Shown here: positions 30,421-41,740 of the stretch, piece after piece
How the letters are laid out: each line of letters begins with the position of its first letter
Numbering within the stretch: position 1 is the stretch's first letter
Source of the DNA: Undaria pinnatifida
Lineage: Eukaryota > Sar > Phaeophyceae > Laminariales > Alariaceae
Assembly: GCA_012845835.1 (NCBI GenBank)
Contig: JABAKD010000020.1
Coordinates: forward strand, 14,339,268 to 14,403,267
Reading direction: 5' to 3'
DNA: 64,000 nt
Notes under the pieces: model-generated
Seen by the model: the letters and a program-made list of their open reading frames with translations, nothing else
Databases searched by the model: none
What the model was told of the DNA's origin: nothing
Program-made: the position numbers and the translations under genes

Positions 30421-31472
30421 GCCTACTTGCTTATCCTTATGTGCGCCGATTCATTTGCTCGTAGCTTCCTGTGTCCAAACTCTGCGCTTCTTGGGCCCGA
30501 AAAAATTCCGAGCCAAAGACGTGTTTGATAACATGATGTGTATCGCATTTGAGACACCTTGTAAACTGTTTCGTTGTTTTTCGGTTGACCCATCGCACCT
30601 TGTCCTTGAACAGACACGCGACAATCTCGAACAACGCTGGCTTCGATCGAGTCTGTCACATACATACATCCATTGGACTAGCACGCCCTGCAAGGTGTCC
30701 TACGAATAGCAACGACAGCAGGAGCTTCAGGGAGCAACCACGGTAACTTCGGCGCCAAAAGTCCGTTTGAGGGAACGGTGAGACGGTTGAACAAGCACAT
30801 AGCCCGAAATGTATGTGATTGCAGGATGGGTTTGCCATGGCAGTGGTAGTGCACGACGCGTTTCGTATTTCAGTGACGCCTTCCACTGGGCAGCTTGTTA
30901 TTTGAAGAGCGAGTCGCATTGCCTGAAACGCTGGCGGTGTTCCGTTCGCACGGCCGGTTTGCCACTATTCATAGTTACAGGTACGAAAATTTAGGGCCGA
31001 CACGATGATAGCTAGTTCGAGGACACGCTGCCATACACCGCACACGACTCGTCCGAGTGGCGAGAGGCGAGTTGACTAGAGCAAGCGGAGAGTAGCTGCA
31101 GCAGCAGTGTCTGACCGAGGTGGTGGCAAAGCAAAAAATCGTCCAGTGCGTAGACCAATGCCCCTCTTAAGTCAGTGAACAGACCGGATGATCTGTGGGC
31201 AGTTGTTCACAGGAAAATACTTTATAGTCCTGCACCGCACTTTGCATCGCAAGCCGACCGTGTTCATTGGGCTAAATCACGGATCGGATCCCCGGGCACA
31301 GCCGTTGTACCTGAAGGCATTTCACGAACCGCAGCTCCCGGCACAACCACTGTACAAACGAGGTCTGACCCAATCTGTCTTTCACCTTTTGCTTCTTTTG
31401 TTTTGTGGATGATCTATGTCAATCGCCTGGAAACAGGTAGCGGCCGGTACCCTGTGCGAGTCGACGGCAAGT
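30421..31472. other. upstream region of the glycosyltransferase gene
   Basis: No domain-bearing frame. It presumably holds the promoter and 5' UTR of the gene at 31473, but no core promoter motif could be assigned. Confidence 0.3.
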
Positions 31473-32450
31473 ATGAAGCTAACCCTGCGTTGGGGCGCCG
31501 CCGTCTGCGTGGTCCTTTGCAATCGGGCGGTGTTTTGGACTTGCTCGCCATCCTCGTCGGCGGAGGCATCAGCAGAGGCGGAGCTGTCGGGGGAAATGAT
31601 GCCGCCGGTAATAACAAAAGAAGCTACGTGTGGCGACTGGGTGTCGTGGGCACCTCCCAAGACAGATCCCGCGATCGTGATGCAAGTTGTGAGCGAAGAC
31701 TACGTGGACCTGGAGCAGAATTTCATCCGGCTGATGGAGCTGAACTCGGGATTTACACGCGAAAACCTCTATCTCATGTGCCTGGATGATGCGACGGTGC
31801 CGATTTTTGCGTCTCTGGGAATCCGCGGTGTACCAGTGAACAAGCTTAGGGCTCGCTCTCACAAAGACGTGTGGAAGACTAGGGTCAGAGCTGTGTCGTG
31901 TTTAGTGGAGGAGGGCTACAACGTCATAATGTCTGATTCGGACGCTCTTTGGCTCCGCGATCCCATGGAATACATGGACGCCGCCGGCGTAAGCAGCAGT
32001 AGCATAGTCGCCTCGCGTGGAAGTTTTCCTCGTACGTTTGGGTGGGGTTCAACCATTTGCATGGGGTTCATCTTGTTTCGAGCAACGGGAGCCGGAATGA
32101 ACACGTTCCAGGACACCATGGAGAACATCGTATTGAGAACAGGCGATGACCAAGTCGCAGTAAACCAAGCTGCTTCCGATCTCGGCGTTATTTGGGATGA
32201 GGGCAGCGACATGCGTTACGAAAAGAGCACAGACCTTGGGAAGGGGACGATCTCCGACCTGCCTAGCGACAACGGCGAACCCTTCGGTATCACCTTGCTC
32301 CCGCACAGCAAGTTCACACGCATTTGCCGTCGTACCCCGGTATCAAACGATACCGTGGTAGCGCACTGCTTCAGAGAGAAGACAGCAGGGGCAAAATTGG
32401 ATTGGATGCAAGAGTTGAACCTTTGGTTGCCAGAACTTGACAGTCCCTGA
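31416..32450 (+). CDS. nucleotide-diphospho-sugar transferase family protein (Golgi type)
   Basis: An intact, intronless gene of 344 codons from 31416, or 325 from the ATG at 31473. I favour 31473 because it begins MKLTLRWGAAVCVVLC, a signal-anchor-like start, so a type II Golgi or ER membrane enzyme is likely. The domain matches the Nucleotid_trans family (Pfam PF03407; plant arabinosyl and xylosyl transferases of the RRA/RAY1/XGD kind). It has VSEDYVDLEQNFIRLMELN, KDVWKTRVRAVSCLVEEGYNVIMSDSDALWLRDP with the DxD-type metal and nucleotide-sugar motif, GWGSTICMGFILFRA, DDQVAVNQ and HCFREKTAGAKLDWMQELNLW at the end. Domain length is normal. It transfers a sugar from a nucleotide sugar to a glycan or glycoprotein; donor and acceptor cannot be told. 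It stands alone among repeats and is the only clearly intact gene in the first 49 kb. Confidence 0.85.
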   Translation: MSIAWKQVAAGTLCESTASMKLTLRWGAAVCVVLCNRAVFWTCSPSSSAEASAEAELSGEMMPPVITKEATCGDWVSWAPPKTDPAIVMQVVSEDYVDLEQNFIRLMELNSGFTRENLYLMCLDDATVPIFASLGIRGVPVNKLRARSHKDVWKTRVRAVSCLVEEGYNVIMSDSDALWLRDPMEYMDAAGVSSSSIVASRGSFPRTFGWGSTICMGFILFRATGAGMNTFQDTMENIVLRTGDDQVAVNQAASDLGVIWDEGSDMRYEKSTDLGKGTISDLPSDNGEPFGITLLPHSKFTRICRRTPVSNDTVVAHCFREKTAGAKLDWMQELNLWLPELDSP

Positions 32451-35165
32451 TCCCCAAAACACTCGGCAAGCTTTGTTCGCCTACACTCGGTCTTACGGGC
32501 GTATTGTCGGGAAAACATGTATCGAAATTATTTGGCTCAATTTGCGTTGTACCTCAATTTTGCTCCGGATCGATCAGGATACATGGATGCGTTGGTCCTT
32601 GTCTGGCTGCAGGATTATGGCTTGCTGGTATGCGGTGTATACAAGCACAGCAACCTTGTCGTCGATTTAGTGTATGGGGGTGTGTCGTAATTGTACTTAT
32701 TTTTTCAACAGCACGAAGTCGTTTTCTTGACAAAATGATCGCCGAGGAGGTTGACGCAACCTCAGTTTAGCACATCACGAACCATTCCGGACCCTTATCT
32801 TTGGCCTGGCTGGTGTTTGCGAAAAAGCGTTTAGTTAGTTACCTGGGAGGGGAGAGGGTGGTACGCAAATGTACCATATGTTGACATCTACGACTGTAGG
32901 TCTATTGTGCTTGTGCATACGAGATATGTCTCTGAATAAATGTGATGGTTTGGACTGTTTCCCATTTTGCGATCATGTCTCTTCGTATGCGCACGTTTAG
33001 ATACAACACTATGTGGGTCGACACGAAAAGGTCGATCGCTCACCGTCGTCGAGGTTCGCGTCGAGAGTTTTGCGCGCATTTCGCGGGGTCGCGCGTGGCA
33101 AACCATCAAAGCTTTTTTCCCGCGGGGGCGATCAAGAGGTATCCCCAGGATTGTCTTTCTGTATGAGAGGCTTTATTTCATGTACGAAAGATTAGTCGTC
33201 CTCATTTTTCTGCGTACATGGGGCGTTCACCTTGAACATGCATCTTCTCATCATCAATCCAGCAAAAAAAACGGGCCCACCCGTCGCCACCTCCCCGGTC
33301 TAACCCCCCGCCGCCCCCACGCATATGTACGAATAGGACACATTTGGTATAAACTACTCGCTATGTTCCCAGGTCTACAGGGGTACCTACAACGGAGACC
33401 ATCTTTTCTTGTTTGTCTAACCTCCATTTTCTCATTTCCAGAATCGCATCAGGCATGACTCTGGCACACACTTTTTCACTGTTTTGTCGTCAAACCATCT
33501 AGAAATGTTGACCCTTAAACGATTATGAGCCTCGACAGTCGGCGGACAAACCTGCGGTCTATGCTAGTTCTACTTACTCCGGTAAATTTGTGTACTACAA
33601 CTTTGCATGTGGTAGCACAGGGGTGCTTTGATAATGGTTGAAGTTCTTGGCTGGCGGGGGAAAGTGTGACCGAGATTTAATGTTGAACATGTTGCTTGCC
33701 GGCCAGAAAAGCGTCATCACAATGGTTTGTTCCTTGAGAAGCCGGACTTCCTAAGGGCCTCCACCCCGGTAGTCAAAGAGGGGCGTACGGGTTTGACCCC
33801 TTTCAAGTAGGGCTGTGAGTTGGCTTACTATAAGTCGCCATCTACTTATTAGCTGGCTAGTTATCCAAGCTAGTTGCGGCTTTGGCAACCATCCAACTAT
33901 TGTGTGTATTTTGGCTTTTCCTTCGATGGTATCAAGGCTTCTTGGTACGGGGCACGCAATTCCCCGCGACAGGAGCCCAAACTCGTCGCGAACCAGAGAG
34001 GAAGCTCATGGCGCATCGACCCAACGCCATCGACGGTGCTGGTTCCGATGGCAGTGCCGAAGGTGTTGGCGTCGTTGAACCCGCCCGTTAAATGACCACG
34101 GTGGTGATGGAGCCTGCATCGATCAAGCGGTCGCTCCGACGGCCCCTCCTCGCCCGAGCGCACGCGACGAAGATGCGGTTCTCCACCGTGTAATGAACGA
34201 GTGCCGGGCGTCCCAAGCCCCCCAAATCCCAGCACTGGCTTTGGAAACACTTTGTTTTGTACGCAGAGTAGGCGCTAATCCTTCTTTTGCATGATCACAT
34301 GACAGAGTGGTTTGTATCTATACGTGCCACGAGCCTTTATAGACCAACCCGACGATTTGTTTAATTCACCTGTTTCTTGTATATAAACCAGTGCTAAAAC
34401 AAATGAAGCCAAAACGCGTAATTTTGCCTCTGGTGGCGCCTTCAGCGGGAACCTCCGGAGGCGCCTCCAGTGAAGACCCCTCCGCTCGGGGGGGGGGGGT
34501 TAGCTCGCCTGACTCTAGTCGACTAGTTGGCTGGCATTAAAGTACAGTTAATCGGCTGGCTTCGCCAGCCACCTAGTAACTAGTCGGGAACTCCAGTCAA
34601 GCCACAGCCCTCTATTTAGCCCACATCTTGCATTTTTCGAGGTTGGCAAACAGTTAGTACTGAGAATAGCGTCTGGTCGTCATATTATCGATGTTGACGA
34701 CATGATAACGGTCGTGTTTGTTAGGACTTTATTATATTATACTGTAGATACTAAATCATTGTTTGCTTCGGTTTGTACCTTTCATACTCGTGGCAAGAGT
34801 TCCGTGGGTACTCAGCAGGCGTTCCTACTTTCTCCCCCCGTTTCTCGATTCCGGTGGCTCTTGTCTCGGGACGCCCTGCGATGCAATAACCCTGTCGACA
34901 TCGTTCGCAACCTGTGCTCCAGGGGAGCAGCCTGTGTTGGTGGGGTAGGGGGGTGCAAAGTAGAGATATAATGCAATTATGCGCCTGGAGTATAAAGACA
35001 AAGAATGTGAATGCTTGTATCGAAACAATCATTCAAGATCGAGTTACCAGGTAGTCTGCAGTAAATCTAGGATCAACCGAAACGATTAGTCTCATGTACA
35101 AGATCGGCACCGACACATGTACCCACCCCCCACCCCACCCCGTCTCGAAAGGGATGGTAAAATGA
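32451..35165. other. unassigned intergenic DNA
   Basis: No coding domain. A polyadenylation-like AATAAA-type word (tgaataaatgtg, near 32934) follows the glycosyltransferase. Near 34505-34590 inverted words occur: GGCTGGC-TTC-GCCAGCC, flanked by 'ctagtcgactagt' and 'aactagtcggg', suggesting a small palindromic element. The word 'ggctagttatccaagctagt' near 33850 is similar. Confidence 0.35.
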
Positions 35166-35605
35166 CTAAGGCAAGCAACAAGTGAGTACGCCCCCCCTTC
35201 CCCGCCCCCCACCCTCCCGCCCCTTGTAAACTCGCCCCTCCCCTACCCGGCGATACAACTTACAGGATATACAAGATGAACTGATGCACTCCTTCCACAG
35301 CCGTCAAATTTTGCCCCGCCCCCCACAAGGGTTTTATCGTTTCCGCGCACAGATTGGTTCCCCCGCCCAACACCCTCCCCGTCCTCCGCCGCCTCCCCAC
35401 CTAGAATCAAAAGCAGCCAGAACAACAGACACTGCCCGACGGGTCACTTCACCGCTTCACCTTTTGAGCCATCCCTGCGGTAGCTCCAATCCCTTTATTA
35501 TATGGTCTTCACGTTCATTTTTTTTCCCTCCCCCTCGCCCTCTCCTTCCCCGCCACCCCCACCATCGATTAGACCTAGCACCACGCGCACCGTAAGCTCT
35601 CATAC
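35166..35605 (-). repeat. R3 repeat, reversed copy
   Basis: On the minus strand it carries 'gtggtgctaggtctaat', poly-G stretches, and the 'gcgcggaaac' and 'aaattttgacggctgtggaag' words that mark R3 at 18250-19900 and 37267-38360. The head is missing. Confidence 0.6.
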
Positions 35606-37266
35606 ATTTTTGAGGCCTAACACAGTTGGAACCCCCCCCCCCCGATTTCCATTAGGCGGTGGAACCTGACCTCATCCTAACATCCCCGACACTAGGTGCA
35701 CCAGGCATGCACCGAATAAGGGGGGGGGGCGGATGATGCATGACAATAAAGTCAGGCCTACTGCATTCATGGAGCAAACACCTTGCCGATGACCGATCAC
35801 ATGAAATAAGAGACGGAGCACAGAGCGGTACGTAGATGTCTTGATATCTCGAAGGATAGAAGCCTGTACAAAATGCAGGGGAATCGTTGGACAGGCTTTC
35901 GACGGCGAAGGTCTACTCGGGAGCAATAGTGGAGTAGCTACCCATGGTGAAACGCACATACGACGAAGAAAGCGATGCACGAGGCATCCCGATGTGTGAG
36001 TAAGATTTTGTGTTATGCTCTTAAGCCGTCCTTGAACATTGCACGGTAAAAATGACCTCCCTAGAGGAAACTAACCAGTACAGCAGAAAGGCAAGAAGAG
36101 ATTATACGATCGTGGGACGCCGGGAAGGTTACCATGCGGATCGCCTGACATAGACGTGGGGTACTTGTGTCAAGGGTGTTGGCCTTGGCTCGGAGACATT
36201 ATTTAGCGTGGTACGCCGGTAAAATAACTGGAAGACACTAGGCCCTCAACAAGTACTAGGATTGGGAAGTCCCAGAAACTTCAACATTTGCCACTACCAA
36301 CAACACGAAAAACACAAACGACTAAACACCTCCGTTTGCAACAGTTTCGTAAAAGATCCAGCACGTTACTATGCTGACGCGCACGTGAAAAATTTCAATC
36401 CCCCCGTTGGCTACACTCCAATTCCATAGACAGGAGCGTAACGCGTGTCTGCATCCAAGAGAAAACCGGTACAGAGGACACCAGACTGATTCTTACTACG
36501 ATAGCCTCCCCCAAAACCAGCGATTTTGTTTAACGAACGTTTCATGGCTGCTCGACACAAGGAATAACAACAACGTAAAACAAAGTATCCATTTATTTCA
36601 TTGTGTGCAAAGGTCTATCGAGATCGATGACGTCGGGGTGTCGAGGGACACTGTATTTCAGGAGATACGAACCGGAGCTGGTTTTGAAACCGGCGATTGC
36701 GTTAAAGAAAAGTTGGGGGGGCTACCGTAGTAAGACTCACCAGCGCAAATCACAACTCCACCACAGGTAGACCTCCCCAGCCTTGTTTGCATGTTCGCAT
36801 CCAAGTATAACTCTGAATTGAGCTCCACCACTCTCATCCCGCCGAAATGCAACACCGTTACTATTTCAATGCATGTCAAGACAAACTAACATAATACCCA
36901 TCGCCCAAAGCATGCCTGCGCATTCCAGAACTAGCAGCAGCATTCGCCAATCAATTATAGACATCGCGCCACACATTAAATATCTGGTCGCAATTATCTC
37001 ATCTGCGGTATCGAGAAGCATGCCAGTTCGCGGTAAGGCCAGTCACCCTCAAACTCGCGGTAAATCACAGACCAGTTAGCAAGCGGGACACGACGACACG
37101 GGACGCTCCTGCCATTAGAGCGCGTCGTATTTTCCCTTGCAGCCTACCACACACATACTATCGGTTGCTATGTATGTACGTCACGAATCCATTGGTTGCT
37201 GTGCACGTCGAGTATTAGTGCAATTCCACCCTGCTCGACAAACAGCATCCAACTAGCTCGCGCTTA
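35606..37266. other. unassigned intergenic DNA
   Basis: No gene, RNA or repeat recognised. Short frames here show no domain and no coding bias. Confidence 0.3.
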
Positions 37267-38360
37267 TCTTATAAAAAATGAAAATACACTCCAGCTGTGA
37301 GATCGAAGATTTCGTCGAAACTCATCTTTGCAAGCTGTGTGTGATACTCCGATCGCGCGCATTACGAGTTGTGTGTCCTCATTAAGGATTTAGGTCGGCG
37401 ACTCCCCTTACAACTACAGTGTAGCTATCAGGGTCAACAGGATGATTTTAGTCAGTCTGTGCGCGGAAACTGTAAAACCCGTTTCTGAGGGGGACAAAAT
37501 CTGACAGCTGTGAAGGGAAATGTATCCTTTTATCAAGTGAATCTTGTAAGTCGAAAAACCGGTGAGGGGGGTGGGGCGGAGTTTTGAAGGACGTGGTGGC
37601 CTGGTTTTGATCAAAAGCGAGCGGGTTTGGAGGGGGGGGGGAGGGGGGGGGGGGGGAAGGGGGCAATTTGTGCATGTAAGCTATAAATCCTTTCGAGGGG
37701 ATAAATCTGACGGTTTTGGCACCAGTATATTATTTGGGGCGGTGGGGGGGGTTGGGGCGGGGGGGGGGAGGGGCGGGGGGGGCAGCTTAATATGTGCCTG
37801 GAAACTATACATTATTTTGAGGGGATAAATGTGACGGTTTTAAATAATACATAAGTTTATCATGTATATCCTGGGGTAAGTCGTACAATCAGTGAGTAAA
37901 GAGAGGGTGGAGTGTTCGAGGGGGTGGGGTTGGGATGGGTTGGGGGGGAGGTGGGGGGTGTGGGGGCGGGGGGGGGGGGCGGGGGGGGAGGAAGGGCTTT
38001 AGGTGAGGGGTTTGTTATACGTGTGGTGCTAGGTCTAGGCGATGGTGCGGGTGATGGGGAAGAAGGGGGCGTTCGAGGCGGGGGGGGGGGGGGGGACACA
38101 GCGGCATGGATGGCTCTCGAAAGATAATGAGGTGATATCCTGCGCGTGAAGTGTTTATTAATGTGGCGGATTTCGATATTTGGTGGGGCGATTGAGTAAG
38201 GGAGAGCAAGAGGGGGGGGGGGGGGGGGGGAGAGATTTTTTAGGAGGTTTAGGTCACAAATAATATTCAAATACACTTCGGCTGTGAGATCAAAGATATG
38301 TAGCAGCTTGTTATACGCGTGGTGCTAGGTCTAGGCGATCGTGCAGGTGGTCGGAAAAGA
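37267..38360 (+). repeat. R3 repeat, second full copy
   Basis: Collinear with 18247-19560: head, 'ggtcaacaggatgatttta', poly-G runs, 'gcatggatggctctcgaaag' and 'gtggtgctaggtctaggcg'. It has one fewer 284-bp unit and carries an extra 70-bp piece near 37515-37595. It ends abruptly within 'ggtggtcggaaaaga'. Confidence 0.8.
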
Positions 38361-38587
38361 ATTTCTCTAACGCATTCCTATTTCACAACAAAAACAACAA
38401 AATTTCATCATCTACAATGGAATATAACTAACTGTTTGCGAACACAATCAATCCCCCCGCGTGCTCGGCGCTGCTCATTGGTCGCAGCGTACGCCCAGCA
38501 TGCATCCATTCACCCCCCCCCCCCGTCTGCTCGGCGAAACGGCGCGTCCAACTAGGTTCAGTGACCCATCGTACGGTGAATCAAGAA

Positions 38588-39529
38588 GACCAAGGGTACG
38601 GTATTGTAGTATCATTCTCTATCACGCCTCAATTTTCACTGCCGGATTTGAGTCACTCGCACGAAGAGAGACTCCAAGACAAAAATACTTTACGTGATTT
38701 TTTGTGTCAGCGTAACTTGACATGCCATGGCGCAGATGGCTTTTACATACTTAAAACAGTGCGAAACTTAAGACCGAAAAGGTACAGGGAGGTTACTCGC
38801 GGTCAGAGCAACGGTACGGTGGGGTGGGGTACCCCCATCTTCGCCACCGGGTTTAGGCTATCATACTATCATATCATACTATCATATCACACTATCATAT
38901 CATACTATCATATCATACTATCATATCATACTATCATATCATACTATCATATCATACTATCATATCATACTATCACATCATACTATCATATCATACTATC
39001 GTATCATACTATCATATCATACTATCATATCATACTATCATATCATACTATCATATCAAACTATCATATCACACTATCATATCATACTATCATATCATAC
39101 TATCATATCACACTATCACATAACACTATCAAATCATACTATCACATCATACTATCACATCATACTATCATATCATACTATCATATCATACTATCATATC
39201 ACACTATCATATCATACTATCATATCATACTATCATATCATACTATCATATCATACTATCATATCATACTATCATATCATACTATCATATCATGCTCGCG
39301 CGAGTGACTCAGTATTTTTCACGGACCAAAAAAATTGTTTCGGGTGATTCTTATCACGCGGCGTAGCTTACCATGCCATTGCGGACCGATCTCGTGATTT
39401 CAAAACACATGAGACGAACTCTTTCAGACCGCAAAGGAAGGAACAGGGGCTACACTCGCGCGAGTAACCCGAAGCCACTGAAAAAAAAAAGGGCCCCAGA
39501 AGGGGGACCCCCTTACCCTAGCCTGGGTC
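38588..39529. mobile_element. R4 TIR element with minisatellite inside, 4-bp TSD
   Basis: Starts GACCAAGGGTACGGTA and ends with the inverted form (TACCCTAGCCTGGGTC), flanked by AGAA at 38584-38587 and 39530-39533. A second R4-like start near 38809 ('acggtacggtggggtgggg') lies inside, so one copy may sit in another. The palindromic word CTCGCGCGAG occurs at 39295 and 39456. The middle is a minisatellite. Confidence 0.7.
38858..39293. repeat. 13-bp minisatellite
   Basis: About 33 copies of ATCATATCATACT with few changes. Because the unit is not a multiple of three but has no stop in one frame, it creates a long Tyr/His/Ile/Ser frame at 38561-39307 that is not a gene. Confidence 0.95.
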
Positions 39530-39689
39530 AGAAAGGAAAAAATCGTGTTTGAGTCATCCCACGGTAGGTAGGGGTTGCAGTTGTATGATTGCGCCAAAAG
39601 GTCCCTGGGCGATTGAGTTCCTCGTGCGAGGAACGGCCGGTAGATCAAGCAATTTCACGGGAGTACATGTTGTGTTAGAACTACGTAAG

Positions 39690-39770
39690 GCATAGGAGCT
39701 TGGTCGGGTTGTGCGAACGAATGCCTTGGAAGACATGTTTAGGTCGGGTGAGATATTGAGCTCATGTGAG
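39690..39770. repeat. R7 dispersed repeat
   Basis: 'ggtcgggttgtgcgaacga', 'atgccttggaagacatgtt' and 'taggtcgggtgagatattga' recur in the same order near 46934-47003, with shorter pieces near 57197 and 57276. Confidence 0.6.
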
Positions 39771-39878
39771 GACCTCAAGGACTGATGCTGCAACCCTACC
39801 GCGGACTGACTCGTTTCCATGACAACTCCAACCAGCACATATCGAAAACCAGGAATCAAATGAACGCAGCGGAGTGTT

Positions 39879-40358
39879 TTGGCGACGGCTTTGGCAGAGG
39901 ATTGTTTTGGCAGCCGAGAAAGCGCCGAGGGCGTCCACAGAGGCAGCAACTCAGCCAGGCGTGACGTCGGCAGAGGAGGTGAAAGCGACAAAGAGGCCTG
40001 CAGTGAAGCAGCAGCAGCAGCAGTACCAGCAACCGGACAGCAGCAGCAACATGGGGGGACTGGTTTGGTGGGTAACACCGGACGTGGGCAGTACCAGCCG
40101 GAGTCTCCCCCGCCGTCAGGAGCACCAATGGAAGAAGTGTATATGTGCGAGCGGTGTGGTGCCCTCGGGCATAAGGCCGCGATTTGCAGAGCTCCAAACG
40201 CTTTTGGGGGCGAGTGCAGTATTTGTGGATCGTACGGTCACCTGACCAGGCAGTGCCGCACTGGCCCGCCCACCCGTATGCACGCCGACGCCGTGTTTGG
40301 TTGTGGCATTGGCGTGACGGAACAAGGAGCCTGGCTACAACAGCAGCAGGGTGCCTAG
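39879..40358 (+). pseudogene. Copia gag with two CCHC zinc knuckles
   Basis: Two perfect CX2CX4HX4C knuckles, CERCGALGHKAAIC and CSICGSYGHLTRQC, separated by 11 residues, at about residues 89-127, follow a Gln/Ala-rich region. Such knuckles bind the element RNA during packaging. The first codon in frame is TTG; the true N-terminus is missing or in another frame. A stop at 40358 follows GAWLQQQQGA. Confidence 0.8.
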
Positions 40359-40639
40359 TCATGCATGGCGACGGCAGCGACGCATGGGGCGGGGGCGGGG
40401 AGGGCGGTGGGCAATGCTGGGCCGGGGACGATGAGGGCGGTGAAGCACACGGAGGCGGCAAAGTCCTAGGACAGCCGGAGCATGAGGGCGGAGGAGCCTG
40501 CGGGGGTGGACTGCTTTCCTCAACCATTGACTACCAATCGCCGGAAGGGCAGCAGTCAGCCAATTCAGGGGGCCACCCTCTTCGTGGCGCATTTGGCGTC
40601 GCTCGGCAAGTGGTATGTGATCTTTTTTGGGGGTGGTCT

Positions 40640-41035
40640 TTGGGAGCCTAAAGGACCGGGGAGTATTCTGATAGGAGACAGCGCTGCATCCATCCACTAT
40701 ACTGGTGACCCCCATATTTTTCTATAACAAGCGGTTCCCTGGTCCTGATAAGGACTTGTTTATCACTGGTGACGGCAAGAAAATGGCTGTAGATTATTCT
40801 GGGCACATTGATGTGGTGATGCTGCTGTACCGAGGATGTAGAGGTGACCTTGCGAAACGTAGCGTTTGTGCCCCGGTTCTCTTTCGATATGTACTCTTCC
40901 AATGTCATTCGGAAGGAGCACGTCAAAAAAACGTATCATGCTTGACAGCGCCGGCGCTCATATGCTTGGTGGACGTGTACCTTTCCATAAAGAAAAGTTC
41001 GGCAACTACGTCGACGCCACTAGGGAATGAGGCAT
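40640..41035 (+). pseudogene. Copia protease and pre-integrase segment
   Basis: The frame with ILIGDSAASIHYTGDP carries the DSA/GA aspartic protease motif. FPGPDKDLFITGDGKKMAVDYSGHIDVVM follows, after a shift comes VEVTLRNVAFVPRFSFDMYS, and then SAGAHMLGGRVPF. These are the normal Copia sequence landmarks. Two or more frameshifts break it. Confidence 0.75.
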
Positions 41036-41124
41036 GAGAACCCCCCCCCGCACTTGCTGCAAGATCGTGCTATCGCGGTCAGGCACCGCGAGCTACTCGA
41101 CCGATGTGACGTGGGGCTACCGGC

Positions 41125-41560
41125 GTGCGCCTTTGTGGGAGAGTGGACCACGGGCAGCGGAGGTGCTGCATGGCTGCCCCATCACCACCACCGGGCAAGG
41201 GGGGGAGCGTCAATGCCCCAGACCGGCAACCGGAAGTGCCGAAGGGCTTCGAGGTGTGGTCCCGGCTGATGCCGCCAGTGACCAGCGCATCGCCGGCGCC
41301 CCTGCCTGCGGCGACGTCCGTGTCGCAACGGCAGGAGGCACCGGTGTCAGGTACACCGTCGGAGCACCCGCGGCGTGCATCTCCCGTGTCGCAACGGCAG
41401 GAGACGCCAGGGTCAGGTGTATCGTCGGAGTCCCCGCTGCCTGCGTCACCCATGGAATAAAGTCAGGACACACCGAAGGCCAGTGCCTCGCCGGAGCTCC
41501 CGCCGCCTGCGCCGTCCGTACCGCAGCGGCAGGAAGCGCCCGTGGCTAGCGCGAAGCCGT
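41125..41560 (+). repeat. tandem repeat in Copia linker
   Basis: A 60-bp-type repeat encoding VSQRQE(A/T)P(V/G)SG(T/V)(P/S)SE in one frame, three diverged units near 41320, 41385 and 41515. Such Pro/Ser-rich linkers lie between integrase and RT in Copia proteins. Confidence 0.6.
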
Positions 41561-41740
41561 TCCTTGTTGTCACAGACTCCCCTCGGTCATATATACGGGC
41601 AGTATCATTCCATCAAAGCCCGGGCCGTAAAATTATCATCATCGTCGACTGCCTCCGTGAGGTCGCCTCACAACCTCAAGAACACTCAAACGCACATCAA
41701 GAACGCTTCCTCAAAATATTGAAACCTCAATATCCGTAGA

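Larger units (their letters stand above)
39860..41740 (+). mobile_element. Copia-type LTR retroelement, gutted
   Basis: The order is zinc-knuckle gag, aspartic protease, gag-pre-integrase segment, then a Pro/Ser/Gln-rich linker. The integrase core, RT and RNase H are absent and no LTR pair was recognised. Frames change several times. It is therefore a deleted remnant of the Ty1/Copia superfamily. Confidence 0.7.

Noticed and set aside
31175-31789. 204-codon frame overlapping the glycosyltransferase
   Set aside because: It is a shifted frame of the real gene, with no domain.
38561-39307. 248-codon open frame
   Set aside because: It is read through a 13-bp minisatellite and gives only Tyr/His/Ile/Ser repeats.
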